Assembly (NCBI GenBank): GCA_023391895.1 | Contig: JAEWAC010000005.1 | Span: forward strand, 1-7,099 | Length of the DNA stretch: 7,099 nucleotides | Origin: Bacteroidota bacterium | GTDB lineage: Bacteria > Bacteroidota > Bacteroidia > Chitinophagales > Chitinophagaceae | Direction: 5' to 3' | Made by a program: the position numbers and the translations under genes | Notes under the pieces: model-generated | What the model saw: the letters and a program-made list of their open reading frames with translations, nothing else | What the model was told of the DNA's origin: nothing | Databases searched by the model: none | Part shown: piece after piece, positions 1 to 6,201 of the stretch | How the letters are laid out: every line of letters starts with the position of its first letter | Position numbering within the stretch: the stretch's first letter is position 1

Positions 1-695
1 GTATTAACTGTGCTGCTTATACCGCTGTGGACAAAGCGGAAACAGAAGTGGAAGCAGCCTTTGCCGGTAATGCTACAGCGGTTAAAAATATAGCGGCTGC
101 CTGTGCAGCCGGCGGCACTAGACTGATTCATATTTCTACCGATTACGTATTTGACGGGGCGGGCACCCAGCCTTACGAGGAAGACCATCCCACCGGGCCC
201 ATCAATGTATATGGACAATCCAAGCTAAAAGGCGAACAGGAAGCTTTGGCGGCCAACCCCGACGTGCTGATTATTCGAACCTCCTGGGTCTACTCGGCTT
301 ATGGCAACAACTTTGTAAAAACCATGATCCGGGTGATGCAAAGCCGGCCAGAAGTACGGGTCGTAGCCGACCAGCAGGGATGTCCTACCTATGCTGCCGA
401 CCTGGCGCAGGCCATCTTGCAGATTGTGGACTCCGGAAAATGGCAGAGCGGCATTTATCATTACAGCAATGCCGGTGTAACTACCTGGTTTGATTTCGCC
501 CATTACATCAAGGAGTTGATTCAGGCAGATTGTTCCGTGCAGGCGATACCCACCAAAGCTTATCCAACACCGGCCAAAAGGCCCGCTTATTCTGTAATGG
601 ATACCCGCAAGATCAGCCAGACCTTCAACATTGTTCCTAAACCCTGGAAAGAAAGTTTGCAGGTGTGTATTGAAAAGCTGAAAGCAAAAGTGTAG
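1..695 (+). CDS. rmlD: dTDP-4-dehydrorhamnose reductase, C-terminal part (5' end outside window)
   Basis: RmlD reduces dTDP-4-dehydro-L-rhamnose to dTDP-L-rhamnose with NAD(P)H, the last step of dTDP-rhamnose synthesis for cell-surface polysaccharide. The frame is open from base 3 and begins INCAAYTAVDKAE, a hallmark RmlD segment, so the GTG at 27 is an internal valine and not the start. Further support: STDYVFDG (bases about 135-161), the short-chain dehydrogenase YxxxK pair in YGQSK (Tyr codon 210-212, Lys 222-224), RTSWVYS, and the C-terminal KRPAYSVMDTRK typical of the family. About 231 residues are visible of a usual 280-300. The N-terminal Rossmann GxxGQLG nucleotide-binding loop is off the left edge. 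It ends in TAG and is followed by a hairpin terminator, so it is the last gene of its transcription unit; other rml genes, if clustered, would lie to the left. Family assignment is secure. Confidence 0.95.
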   Translation, partial: INCAAYTAVDKAETEVEAAFAGNATAVKNIAAACAAGGTRLIHISTDYVFDGAGTQPYEEDHPTGPINVYGQSKLKGEQEALAANPDVLIIRTSWVYSAYGNNFVKTMIRVMQSRPEVRVVADQQGCPTYAADLAQAILQIVDSGKWQSGIYHYSNAGVTTWFDFAHYIKELIQADCSVQAIPTKAYPTPAKRPAYSVMDTRKISQTFNIVPKPWKESLQVCIEKLKAKV

Positions 696-779
696 TCCGC
701 AGGCAGCAATGCTTTTGATGGTTCTGTAACCAGCACCCTCGTAACAAAGCCATTATAACATTCAAAACAGTATATCCTA

Positions 780-808
780 AAAAGGCAGGTATATTATACC
801 TGCCTTTT
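780..808 (+). terminator. Rho-independent terminator after rmlD
   Basis: Perfect inverted repeat: AAAAGGCAGGTATA (780-793) and its exact complement (795-808) around one base, with the GGCAGG/CCTGCC stem flanked by A-run and T-run. It lies 85 bp after the rmlD stop. The A/T flanks make it usable from both strands. Confidence 0.85.
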
Positions 809-909
809 GTAATTAAATGCTATCCAACTAGAGAACAGTAAACCCATTGAGCATGGACTTTTTAAAATATTTACTGCCTTTGATTGACTTGCCTGCAGGT
901 AGTGATGCT

Positions 910-945
910 ACTTCTTTAAAACCCCATATGGGGTTTTAAAGAAGT
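910..945. terminator. Perfect 36-bp palindrome, probable bidirectional terminator
   Basis: Left arm ACTTCTTTAAAACCCCAT (910-927) is followed directly by its exact reverse complement (928-945). The four-base GGGG/CCCC core with A/T arms would form a stable hairpin. It lies about 48 bp downstream of the last readable codon of the cyanophycinase remnant on the minus strand, so it may be that gene's old terminator. T-runs are short, so an operator or other role is not excluded. Confidence 0.5.
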
Positions 946-992
946 TATTGGAAGCTAGCTTAATCTGAAGAACTGTAAAATAAAGCGTGAGA

Positions 993-1230
993 CTATTTCT
1001 GGTGTGGGGCATAACATACACCGTTACATTCCCGTTTGTCCATATCATCAACATCTGAATTGGCTGTAATCACTTCTATTTTAGGGTCTTCTTTTTTAGA
1101 TGCCAGTTCAACAATTTTCTCCAGGATACCATCTTAAAAAATCCAGCCGGTTGTTTGTTTTGCTTTGATTGTTTGCGCCTTTGTCTTCTGCACCGCCAAT
1201 TGCAATCAATTAATCTTTGGGTAAGCGCAT
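993..1230 (-). pseudogene. cphB: Decayed N-terminal fragment of cyanophycinase
   Basis: Cyanophycinase is a serine-type exopeptidase that cuts the Asp/Arg polymer cyanophycin to beta-Asp-Arg dipeptides. Read on the minus strand from ATG (1230-1228), the translation is MRLPKD-stop-LIAIGGAEDKGANNQSKT and on to NNRLDFL. After a one-base frame change it continues DGILEKIVELASKKEDPK then IEVITANSD, and ends at TAG (995-993). The pieces line up with the usual start of the family (PKGKLIAIGG.EDKG ... GIL..IV..A ... IEVITTAS). Two lesions are visible: an in-frame TAA at 1212-1210, where a Gly-Lys pair is expected, and a missing base in the A/T run at about 1131-1144. After IEVITANSD the match is lost, and the catalytic Ser region and most of the roughly 280-residue protein are absent. 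It is head-to-head with cphA, which supports the identity. A weak TTG-N18-TAaatTTTG match on the minus strand (about 1301-1330) could be its old promoter. Confidence 0.8.
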
Positions 1231-1341
1231 ATGCCGGTTGCAGAAAAAAAGTATGCCATATTGTTTAAACAACTATTCAACAGAAGGCTAAAAAGTGGTA
1301 CAAAATTTAGCTGGTATTTATTGGTAACAACACCTAGCCAT
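1231..1341. other. Spacer between cphB remnant and cphA (divergent promoter region)
   Basis: This 111-bp stretch is in frame with cphA and could be read as a 37-residue extension from ATG 1231. That peptide (MPVAEKKYAILFKQ...) resembles no part of CphA, and the true family N-terminus begins at 1342. It is therefore best read as the upstream region of both cphA and the former cphB. No convincing plus-strand TAnnTTTG element was found. Confidence 0.45.
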
Positions 1342-3942
1342 ATGAATGTTTTAAGCAGAAATGTTCTGAGAGGCCCCAACTACTGGTCTGTCGAAGAACA
1401 CCACCTGATTCAGTTATTGTTCCAAGTTGAAAAAGCCAGTCTTCCTACTCCAAACCAGCTCGCCGATTGGCAAAAACAGCTCACTAACTTGTTGCCCGCC
1501 GGTTATATCGGGACCGAAGGCCTTTCAGGGGACTATTGGCCGCAGTTGGCAGGCGCTTTGGCATTAGGCTTACAGCAAAAGGCGGGCATTCCTGTTTCGG
1601 CTTTTTGTCACGTACAGCCAACCATCCGCACAGGTGAGTTTCAGGTCATCTTTTCCTATGCCGAAGAAAAATCAGGTCTGTATGCCGCAGAGGCTGCCAT
1701 TCGACTGATCCATGCCATGGTAAGATCAGAGGAGTTGGAGGTTCAGGCAGAAGTGGATCAGATCAAAGCCTTGTGGAATAGCCATAAGCACGGGCCCAGT
1801 ACCCTTTCCATTATCGAAGAAGCCAAACAACGAAACATACCGGTGGTAGACCAGGATGGAGAGATTTATATACAGTTGGGCTACGGAGCGGCCCAAAAAC
1901 GCATACAGGCAGCTCTTACCTGCCAAACCTCCTGTGTAGCAGCAGATATAGCCGGCAATAAAGATGAAACCAAGCGGTTATTAACACAGGCTTATATTCC
2001 CACCCCTCAGGGTTGTGTTATACACGACGTGGAAAACCTGAACCGGATTATAGATGAGATCGGCTTTCCCCTCGTTGTGAAGCCCCTCAATGCAAATCAG
2101 GGAAAAGGTGCTACAACTAATATCAACAGCCGGGAGTGCGCCCTGAAAAGCTTTCACCGGGCTAAGCAATTTTCGGAGGCCGTAATTGTAGAACAATTCA
2201 TCACCGGTAACGACTTCCGGGTGTTGGTCATCAGCCACCGTTTTGTAGCGGCCGCCCTGCGTACGCCAGCTGCTATCATTGGCAATGGCCAGATGACCAT
2301 TCAGGAACTGATTGATGCCGTCAACGCCAACCCCAACCGGGGCAACGGGCACGAAAGCCCGCTGACCAGCATCAAGGTAGATGACGATACGCATGAAATA
2401 TTGACTAAAAACAATTATACGCTGGATACCGTGCTGCCGGAGGGTAAGGAACTGTACCTGAAAACAACTGCCAACCTGAGCACAGGTGGTACCGCCACCG
2501 ATGTGACGCACAAAGTGCATCCTGCTAATATCGCCTTGTTTGAACGGGCGTCGCGGGTCATTGGTTTGGATATCTGCGGTATTGACGTCATGGCGCCCGA
2601 TCTGTCTACGCCATTAAGTGAAAACGGAGGTGCAGTCATTGAGATCAACGCAGCGCCAGGCCTTCGAATGCACCTGCAGCCTACTATAGGACAACCCCGC
2701 AATGTAGCCAAGCCTATTGTAGATATGTTGTTCCCAAACAACAGTAACGGTCGCAGTCCCATTGTAGCTATCACGGGTACCAACGGTAAAACCACTACCA
2801 CCCGGCTGATTGCGCACATGGCCCGGCAGGCAGGTTTTAATACCGGCTGTACCACTACCGATGGTATTTATATCAATCAAGAGCTCATTTACAAAGGCGA
2901 TTGTTCCGGGCCTGCTTCCGGTACTTGTATTTTAAAAGATTCGACCGTGGACTTTGCAGTGCTGGAAACGGCTCGCGGCGGCATCTTGCGTTCCGGGCTT
3001 TGCTTTGACCAGTGCGATACGGCAGTGATCACCAATGTAGCAGAAGATCATTTAGGCTTGAATGAAATTAATACGCTAGAACAACTGGCACAAGTAAAGG
3101 CGGTGGTGGCCAAAGCTGTTGCAGCCAACGGTTATGCGGTGCTGAATGCGGATGACGACCTGGTTTATGCGATGAAGGATGTGGTGCCGGGCAAGGTGGC
3201 GCTTTTTTCTTTATATGCCAACAACCTACGTCTGCAAAGGCATTGCGAAGAGGGCGGCCTGGGCGCGTATTATGAGGATGGCTATATTGTTCTACAAACG
3301 GGCGATACCATTATACCGATAGAAGAAGTCAAAAACATTCCCCTTACTTTTTCGGGTAAAGCCGAATTTAATGTGGCCAATGTGTTAGCCACCTGCCTCG
3401 CTGCCTACACTAACCGCATTGATCTGAATGTCATTCGCCAGGCGCTGCGTTCTTTTGTGCCTTCCGGGGAAGTGACACCCGGCAGGGTCAACCTTTTCCA
3501 GTTTCATGGCTTTAGCATTCTGCTGGATTATGCCCACAATGCGCATGGCTTAAGAGCATTGGGTAAGCTGGTAAAATCGTTTGAGGCCTCGGTAAAGATT
3601 GGCGTGATTGCCGGTGTGGGTGACCGCCGGGACGAGGACATTGTAGCTCTGGGAGAGGAAGCCGCCAGGATCTTCGACCAGATCATTATCCGGCATGACA
3701 AGGACCTGAGAGGACGGACAAAAGAAGAACTAAATGAATTGTTGCGAAAAGGCATTCAAGCTGCTGCCCCGGACAAGCCCATTACCTATTTATCTGATGA
3801 GGCAGAAGCCGTTCATTATGTAATGACCAATGCCGTTACCAACAGCTTTATTACTTTTTTAAGTGAGGATATTGAAAGCGTGCACAGCCAGTTGAAGATG
3901 TATCATACTTCGCTCACCAGTTCTATCCGTACTGCTGTATAA
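1342..3942 (+). CDS. cphA: Cyanophycin synthetase
   Basis: CphA uses two ATP-dependent steps to add Asp to the backbone and Arg to each Asp side chain, building the cytoplasmic storage polymer cyanophycin. From ATG 1342 it has 866 residues, in the family range of about 850-900. The N-domain starts MNVLSRNVLRGPNYWS, matching the conserved RGPNxWS start, which is why this ATG is preferred over 1231. The ATP-grasp domain covers about residues 180-460: GYGAAQKRIQA (180), DIAGNKDETKRLL, FPLVVKPLNANQGKG, TANLSTGGTATDVT, and the metal-binding stretch VIEINAAPG. The Mur-ligase-like domain follows: P-loop GTNGKTTTT from residue 479, ETARGGILRSG, DHLGL, LNADDD, and C-terminal LDYAHNAHG (729), GDRRDEDI and IRHDKDLRGR. 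Both nucleotide sites look intact, favouring a CphA1-type enzyme. The N-domain is odd: where relatives carry an HxxEHxALELQ-like segment, this protein has LAGALALGLQ and no histidines. It stands alone, ending in a strong terminator. Confidence 0.95.
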   Translation: MNVLSRNVLRGPNYWSVEEHHLIQLLFQVEKASLPTPNQLADWQKQLTNLLPAGYIGTEGLSGDYWPQLAGALALGLQQKAGIPVSAFCHVQPTIRTGEFQVIFSYAEEKSGLYAAEAAIRLIHAMVRSEELEVQAEVDQIKALWNSHKHGPSTLSIIEEAKQRNIPVVDQDGEIYIQLGYGAAQKRIQAALTCQTSCVAADIAGNKDETKRLLTQAYIPTPQGCVIHDVENLNRIIDEIGFPLVVKPLNANQGKGATTNINSRECALKSFHRAKQFSEAVIVEQFITGNDFRVLVISHRFVAAALRTPAAIIGNGQMTIQELIDAVNANPNRGNGHESPLTSIKVDDDTHEILTKNNYTLDTVLPEGKELYLKTTANLSTGGTATDVTHKVHPANIALFERASRVIGLDICGIDVMAPDLSTPLSENGGAVIEINAAPGLRMHLQPTIGQPRNVAKPIVDMLFPNNSNGRSPIVAITGTNGKTTTTRLIAHMARQAGFNTGCTTTDGIYINQELIYKGDCSGPASGTCILKDSTVDFAVLETARGGILRSGLCFDQCDTAVITNVAEDHLGLNEINTLEQLAQVKAVVAKAVAANGYAVLNADDDLVYAMKDVVPGKVALFSLYANNLRLQRHCEEGGLGAYYEDGYIVLQTGDTIIPIEEVKNIPLTFSGKAEFNVANVLATCLAAYTNRIDLNVIRQALRSFVPSGEVTPGRVNLFQFHGFSILLDYAHNAHGLRALGKLVKSFEASVKIGVIAGVGDRRDEDIVALGEEAARIFDQIIIRHDKDLRGRTKEELNELLRKGIQAAAPDKPITYLSDEAEAVHYVMTNAVTNSFITFLSEDIESVHSQLKMYHTSLTSSIRTAV

Positions 3943-3960
3943 GCAGCAATAGGGTACTGC

Positions 3961-4002
3961 TAAAAAGGCCGCAGATAAAAATTTTTATCTGCGGCCTTTT
4001 TA
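3961..4002. terminator. Bidirectional terminator between cphA and the thioredoxin-like gene
   Basis: Perfect 42-bp palindrome centred at 3981/3982: A-run, GGCCGCAGAT, A-run, then the exact complement ending in a T-run. The GC-rich stem with A/T flanks on both sides is a classic two-way intrinsic terminator. It sits 18 bp after the cphA stop and 63 bp beyond the stop of the convergent minus-strand gene, so it serves both. Confidence 0.92.
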
Positions 4003-4065
4003 TGGGGGTTTTTGAAAGAAATGAATCCCTGCTGTTTTTTTACTATTTATGGGTTTTTGAAAAAG

Positions 4066-4608
4066 TCAGGATTGCAGCATCTGGCGATAAGCATCGGTAT
4101 CGTAATCATCGGCGCCTTCGTGCTGTTTGATCAGCTCGCCTTTTTCATTAAAAATAAACGTAGCCGGTATACCTCTTACGTTAAACAGGTCGGGCAGGTT
4201 ATCGTTCGGGTAATAAATAGGCAGGTCCAAGCCTTTGGATTGCATGTATTTTTTAGCGGTCTCAAAATCATTATCCAGCGACAACAAAACAAAAACCGCT
4301 TTATCCTTATCTACCGACTGGTGCAGCTTTTCTATAGAAGGCATTTCGGCCCGGCAGGGTGGGCACCAACTGGCCCACAGGTTTACAAAAACTTTCTTGC
4401 CGGCAAAGCTTTTTAAATCAATGGTTTTACCCGAGGCATCCAGCAGGGCAAAGGCCGGCATTTGCGGGGCGGCAGCAGTGGCATGACTCGTGGCCGGGGC
4501 GGGAAGGGTGGTGTTTTCGTTTTCCACTTTATCATCAGCCGATGTACAGGCTGTAAAAACAGCAGATAATAAAAGTGTGGAAAGGGATAGAATCTTTATG
4601 TAGTGCAT
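4066..4608 (-). CDS. TlpA/ResA-like thioredoxin-fold lipoprotein
   Basis: Probable membrane-anchored thiol-disulfide oxidoreductase of the TlpA/ResA group, acting in the periplasm, for example on cytochrome c cysteines or in oxidative stress; the substrate cannot be told. The start chosen (ATG at 4608) gives 180 residues and the signal peptide MHYIKILSLSTLLLSAVFTAC, with the lipobox-like VFTAC cysteine at residue 21. An in-frame ATG at 4629 would add seven residues before the signal peptide. A Pro/Ala/Thr-rich linker follows. The redoxin domain then runs from about residue 47 to 180: FVNLWASWCPPC with the CxxC pair at 82 and 85, a middle segment (FETAKKYMQSKGL) typical of the family, and the cis-proline loop RGIPATFIF (Pro at 148). 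It is convergent with cphA and is monocistronic in view. Family is secure; function is inferred. Confidence 0.9.
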   Translation of the reverse strand: MHYIKILSLSTLLLSAVFTACTSADDKVENENTTLPAPATSHATAAAPQMPAFALLDASGKTIDLKSFAGKKVFVNLWASWCPPCRAEMPSIEKLHQSVDKDKAVFVLLSLDNDFETAKKYMQSKGLDLPIYYPNDNLPDLFNVRGIPATFIFNEKGELIKQHEGADDYDTDAYRQMLQS

Positions 4609-4673
4609 GGTTTTCCGATTTGGAAGCATGAAAGTAGGGGATAAAATGTTTAATCTTCTTAATTTTTCCTTAA

Positions 4674-4681
4674 CAAATCTA
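4674..4681 (-). promoter_or_regulatory. Bacteroidota -7 element for the thioredoxin-like gene
   Basis: The minus strand reads TAGATTTG, an exact match to the Bacteroidota -7 consensus TAnnTTTG. It lies about 66 bp upstream of the preferred ATG, giving a leader of roughly 50-60 nt. No good TTTG -33 element was seen at the expected spacing, so the assignment rests on one box. Confidence 0.45.
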
Positions 4682-4974
4682 TAAAGCAGTCGGCTTATTT
4701 TATAGCACTGAAAGATTTTTTATCAAAGCCTTTAATAAGAGATTATGGTATGCGTTGATATTATGAATATTTTGTCTGGCTGCAGGCTTTTGAATGACGG
4801 TTCACAGGTTGTGAATACATTTGAGGGACTTTGAGTTACTGATAACATAGTTGCAATTGACACAATTGCACTTCAATACCTTAACAGTACCAAATATTGA
4901 CTTTCTTGTCTTGATAATTAACAATGTCTTTTTTGCTGATAATCAGCAACTTGTAAAAAATGTTCATGATTGAC
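4682..4974. other. AT-rich intergenic region with small inverted repeats
   Basis: No gene was recognised between the thioredoxin-like gene and the toxin operon. The stretch holds three short inverted repeats: TTCACA-ggt-TGTGAA (4801-4815), TGCAATTG-aca-CAATTGCA (4852-4870) and TTGCTGAT-a-ATCAGCAA (4933-4949). It also holds an isolated TACATTTG (4816-4823) that fits the -7 consensus, but its nearest upstream TTTG is 23 bp away. The direct repeat ATTGACTTT occurs at 4896-4904 and 4969-4977. Base composition drops to AT-rich in this stretch, marking the border of the accessory segment. Confidence 0.4.
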
Positions 4975-5004
4975 TTTGTTATTCAGAACTAGGCATTTAT
5001 ATTG
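4975..5004 (+). promoter_or_regulatory. Candidate promoter of the toxin-antitoxin-chaperone operon
   Basis: TTTG (4975-4978), a 19-bp spacer and TATATTG (4998-5004) resemble the Bacteroidota -33/-7 pair TTTG-N19-21-TAnnTTTG, with one imperfection in the -7 box. Predicted transcription would begin near 5011, inside the palindrome that follows and only about 17 nt before the GTG start of the toxin. Confidence 0.4.
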
Positions 5005-5026
5005 CACTTAACTTTTAAGTTAAGTG
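5005..5026. promoter_or_regulatory. Palindromic operator candidate before the toxin gene
   Basis: Perfect inverted repeat: CACTTAACTT (5005-5014), two bases, AAGTTAAGTG (5017-5026). It abuts the candidate -7 box, spans the predicted transcription start and ends one base before the toxin GTG. Type II toxin-antitoxin operons are usually repressed by their antitoxin at such a site. A second palindrome in the operon (5567-5584) shares the AGTTAAnT core. Confidence 0.55.
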
Positions 5027-5027
5027 A

Positions 5028-5531
5028 GTGTTAGCCCAAATTATAAAAATAAGAGAGTTTTCCACCCCAAGAGTAAATTTTTATACAATCCAATTTGATG
5101 GAAAGAAGATATCAGAATTTGCAGATTTTCATGCCAGACTCTCAGTTAATGAGGAAAATAATGAAGAATTGAATGAAATATTTGATACCCTTGATAATAT
5201 AGGAAAGAGGGGAGCTTTTAGAAAATACTTTAGAGAAGAAGATAACGCCTATGCGCTACCACCTAAAGACTGTTGTATGATTTCAACCTATGATTATGGA
5301 ATTAGGTTGTATTGCGTAGTGCTAAGCCCACGAATTGTGATTTTAATGAATGGTAATAGGAAAAAAACTCAAAAAGCATTGGAGGAAGGTTCAAATGTGT
5401 CTAAGTTCTTTAGGCAGGCCAATTCTTTACATGAGGCATTGATTAAGTCAAAGAATTGTGGAGAAATAAATTGGGATGATTATAGTGGTCTGAATTATGA
5501 TGATGATTATTTAGTTGACGTTAAAGGATAA
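5028..5531 (+). CDS. HigB/Gp49-like toxin (RelE superfamily) of a TAC module
   Basis: Probable mRNA-interferase-type toxin that would inhibit translation when released from its antitoxin. The 167-residue product carries the Gp49/HigB-like core: YDYGIRLYCVVLS (88-100) followed by RIVILMNGNRKKTQKAL (102-118), the basic KKTQKA segment being typical of that family. The GAFRKYFREE segment before it (62-71) is also basic. The start is GTG 5028: an in-frame TGA lies directly upstream (5025-5027) and the first internal ATG (Met84) would remove half the protein; TTG at 5031 is an alternative. No Shine-Dalgarno is seen. It is longer than classic HigB (about 90-120 residues), with an N-terminal part of about 85 residues and an acidic tail (NWDDYSGLNYDDDYLVD). 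It is followed after 87 bp by the XRE gene, the toxin-first order of higBA. Toxicity is inferred from family and context. Confidence 0.75.
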   Translation: MLAQIIKIREFSTPRVNFYTIQFDGKKISEFADFHARLSVNEENNEELNEIFDTLDNIGKRGAFRKYFREEDNAYALPPKDCCMISTYDYGIRLYCVVLSPRIVILMNGNRKKTQKALEEGSNVSKFFRQANSLHEALIKSKNCGEINWDDYSGLNYDDDYLVDVKG

Positions 5532-5566
5532 TATTAGTTTCAATTTTAAGTGTATTAGAGCTATAA

Positions 5567-5584
5567 AATGTAGTTAACTACATT
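5567..5584. promoter_or_regulatory. Palindrome between toxin and antitoxin genes
   Basis: Perfect 18-bp palindrome AATGTAGTTAACTACATT, 35 bp before the antitoxin ATG. It contains AGTTAACT, close to the AGTTAAGT of the palindrome before the toxin. Either a second operator controlling an internal promoter for the antitoxin and chaperone, or a short RNA hairpin affecting their translation. Confidence 0.5.
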
Positions 5585-5618
5585 AAAACAAATAATGATT
5601 ACTTCTAAATAAAATACT

Positions 5619-6194
5619 ATGTCGCAGTTTGAATTTATTAATAAGAGAAGAGAGAGTATTCCAAATGATACAAAAATATTCATCAAGAAGAGTTTTGATA
5701 TAATTGAAAGACTACATGAATTGATGGAGGACCAAAATATATCTCAAAAAGATCTTGCTGAGAGAATGGGTAAATCTGAAGCAGAAGTTAGTAAATGGAT
5801 TAATGGTGTTCAAAACTTTACTATAAAAACTCTGAGTAAATTAGAGGCCGTATTAGGTGAAGAGATTATCCATGTGCCATGTAAAAGGAATTTGCATACT
5901 ACATCTTTACTTCAATTCAGAAATTATAACAACCTAATAAGTCTTTCAACAGTATCTAAGAAAAACTTTTGCAAAATAGATTTCTTAGATAATATCCATA
6001 TTATCTCTGATAATACAATAAACTTTAATACATATTTGAGATGGTCTGGAGGTACGAAGAAAGAGGATAAGTCTTTAAAAGCAATAGGCAAGGGTGAGAG
6101 AATTGCCTGGAAAAAAGTGAATATTGAGAGTGGTTCTAGAGAAGTAGCTGAGTTCCAAGATGAAAAGTTAGAGGAAACAAATATTGGAGTTTAG
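5619..6194 (+). CDS. XRE-family antitoxin (HigA-like) with C-terminal extension
   Basis: Probable antitoxin that binds the upstream toxin and represses the operon. Of 191 residues, 1-40 form an N-terminal helical lead (FINKRRESIPNDTKIFIKKS...). Residues 41-85 hold an XRE/Cro-C1 helix-turn-helix, ISQKDLAERMGKSEAEVSKWINGVQNFTIKTLSKLEAVLG, with all the usual positions (Q43, L46, A47, V57, W60, T68, L72). The remaining ~105 residues are not recognisable as a known fold. They include LLQF (97-100), the aromatic patch FNTYLRW (136-142), KGERIAWKKV (158-167) and an acidic end. Plain HigA antitoxins are about 90-110 residues long, so this tail is an extension, in the place where TAC antitoxins carry the chaperone-addiction (ChAD) region. 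ATG 5619 is chosen because an in-frame TAA lies just upstream (5610-5612). It is 7 bp from the chaperone gene, so the two are co-translated. HTH is certain; ChAD role is inferred. Confidence 0.85.
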   Translation: MSQFEFINKRRESIPNDTKIFIKKSFDIIERLHELMEDQNISQKDLAERMGKSEAEVSKWINGVQNFTIKTLSKLEAVLGEEIIHVPCKRNLHTTSLLQFRNYNNLISLSTVSKKNFCKIDFLDNIHIISDNTINFNTYLRWSGGTKKEDKSLKAIGKGERIAWKKVNIESGSREVAEFQDEKLEETNIGV

Positions 6195-6201
6195 GCTATA
6201 A

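Noticed and set aside
1981..2855. Long minus-strand ORFs inside cphA
   Set aside because: They overlap conserved ATP-grasp and Mur-ligase coding sequence, and the translations are low-complexity shadow proteins without motifs.
4012..4416. Plus-strand ORF of 134 codons opposite the thioredoxin-like gene
   Set aside because: It is antisense to a gene with signal peptide, CxxC and cis-Pro motifs, runs through the terminator region and has no family resemblance.
4933..4949. TTGCTGAT-a-ATCAGCAA as a terminator
   Set aside because: No T-run follows the stem on either strand and no gene ends nearby; kept only as a possible binding site.
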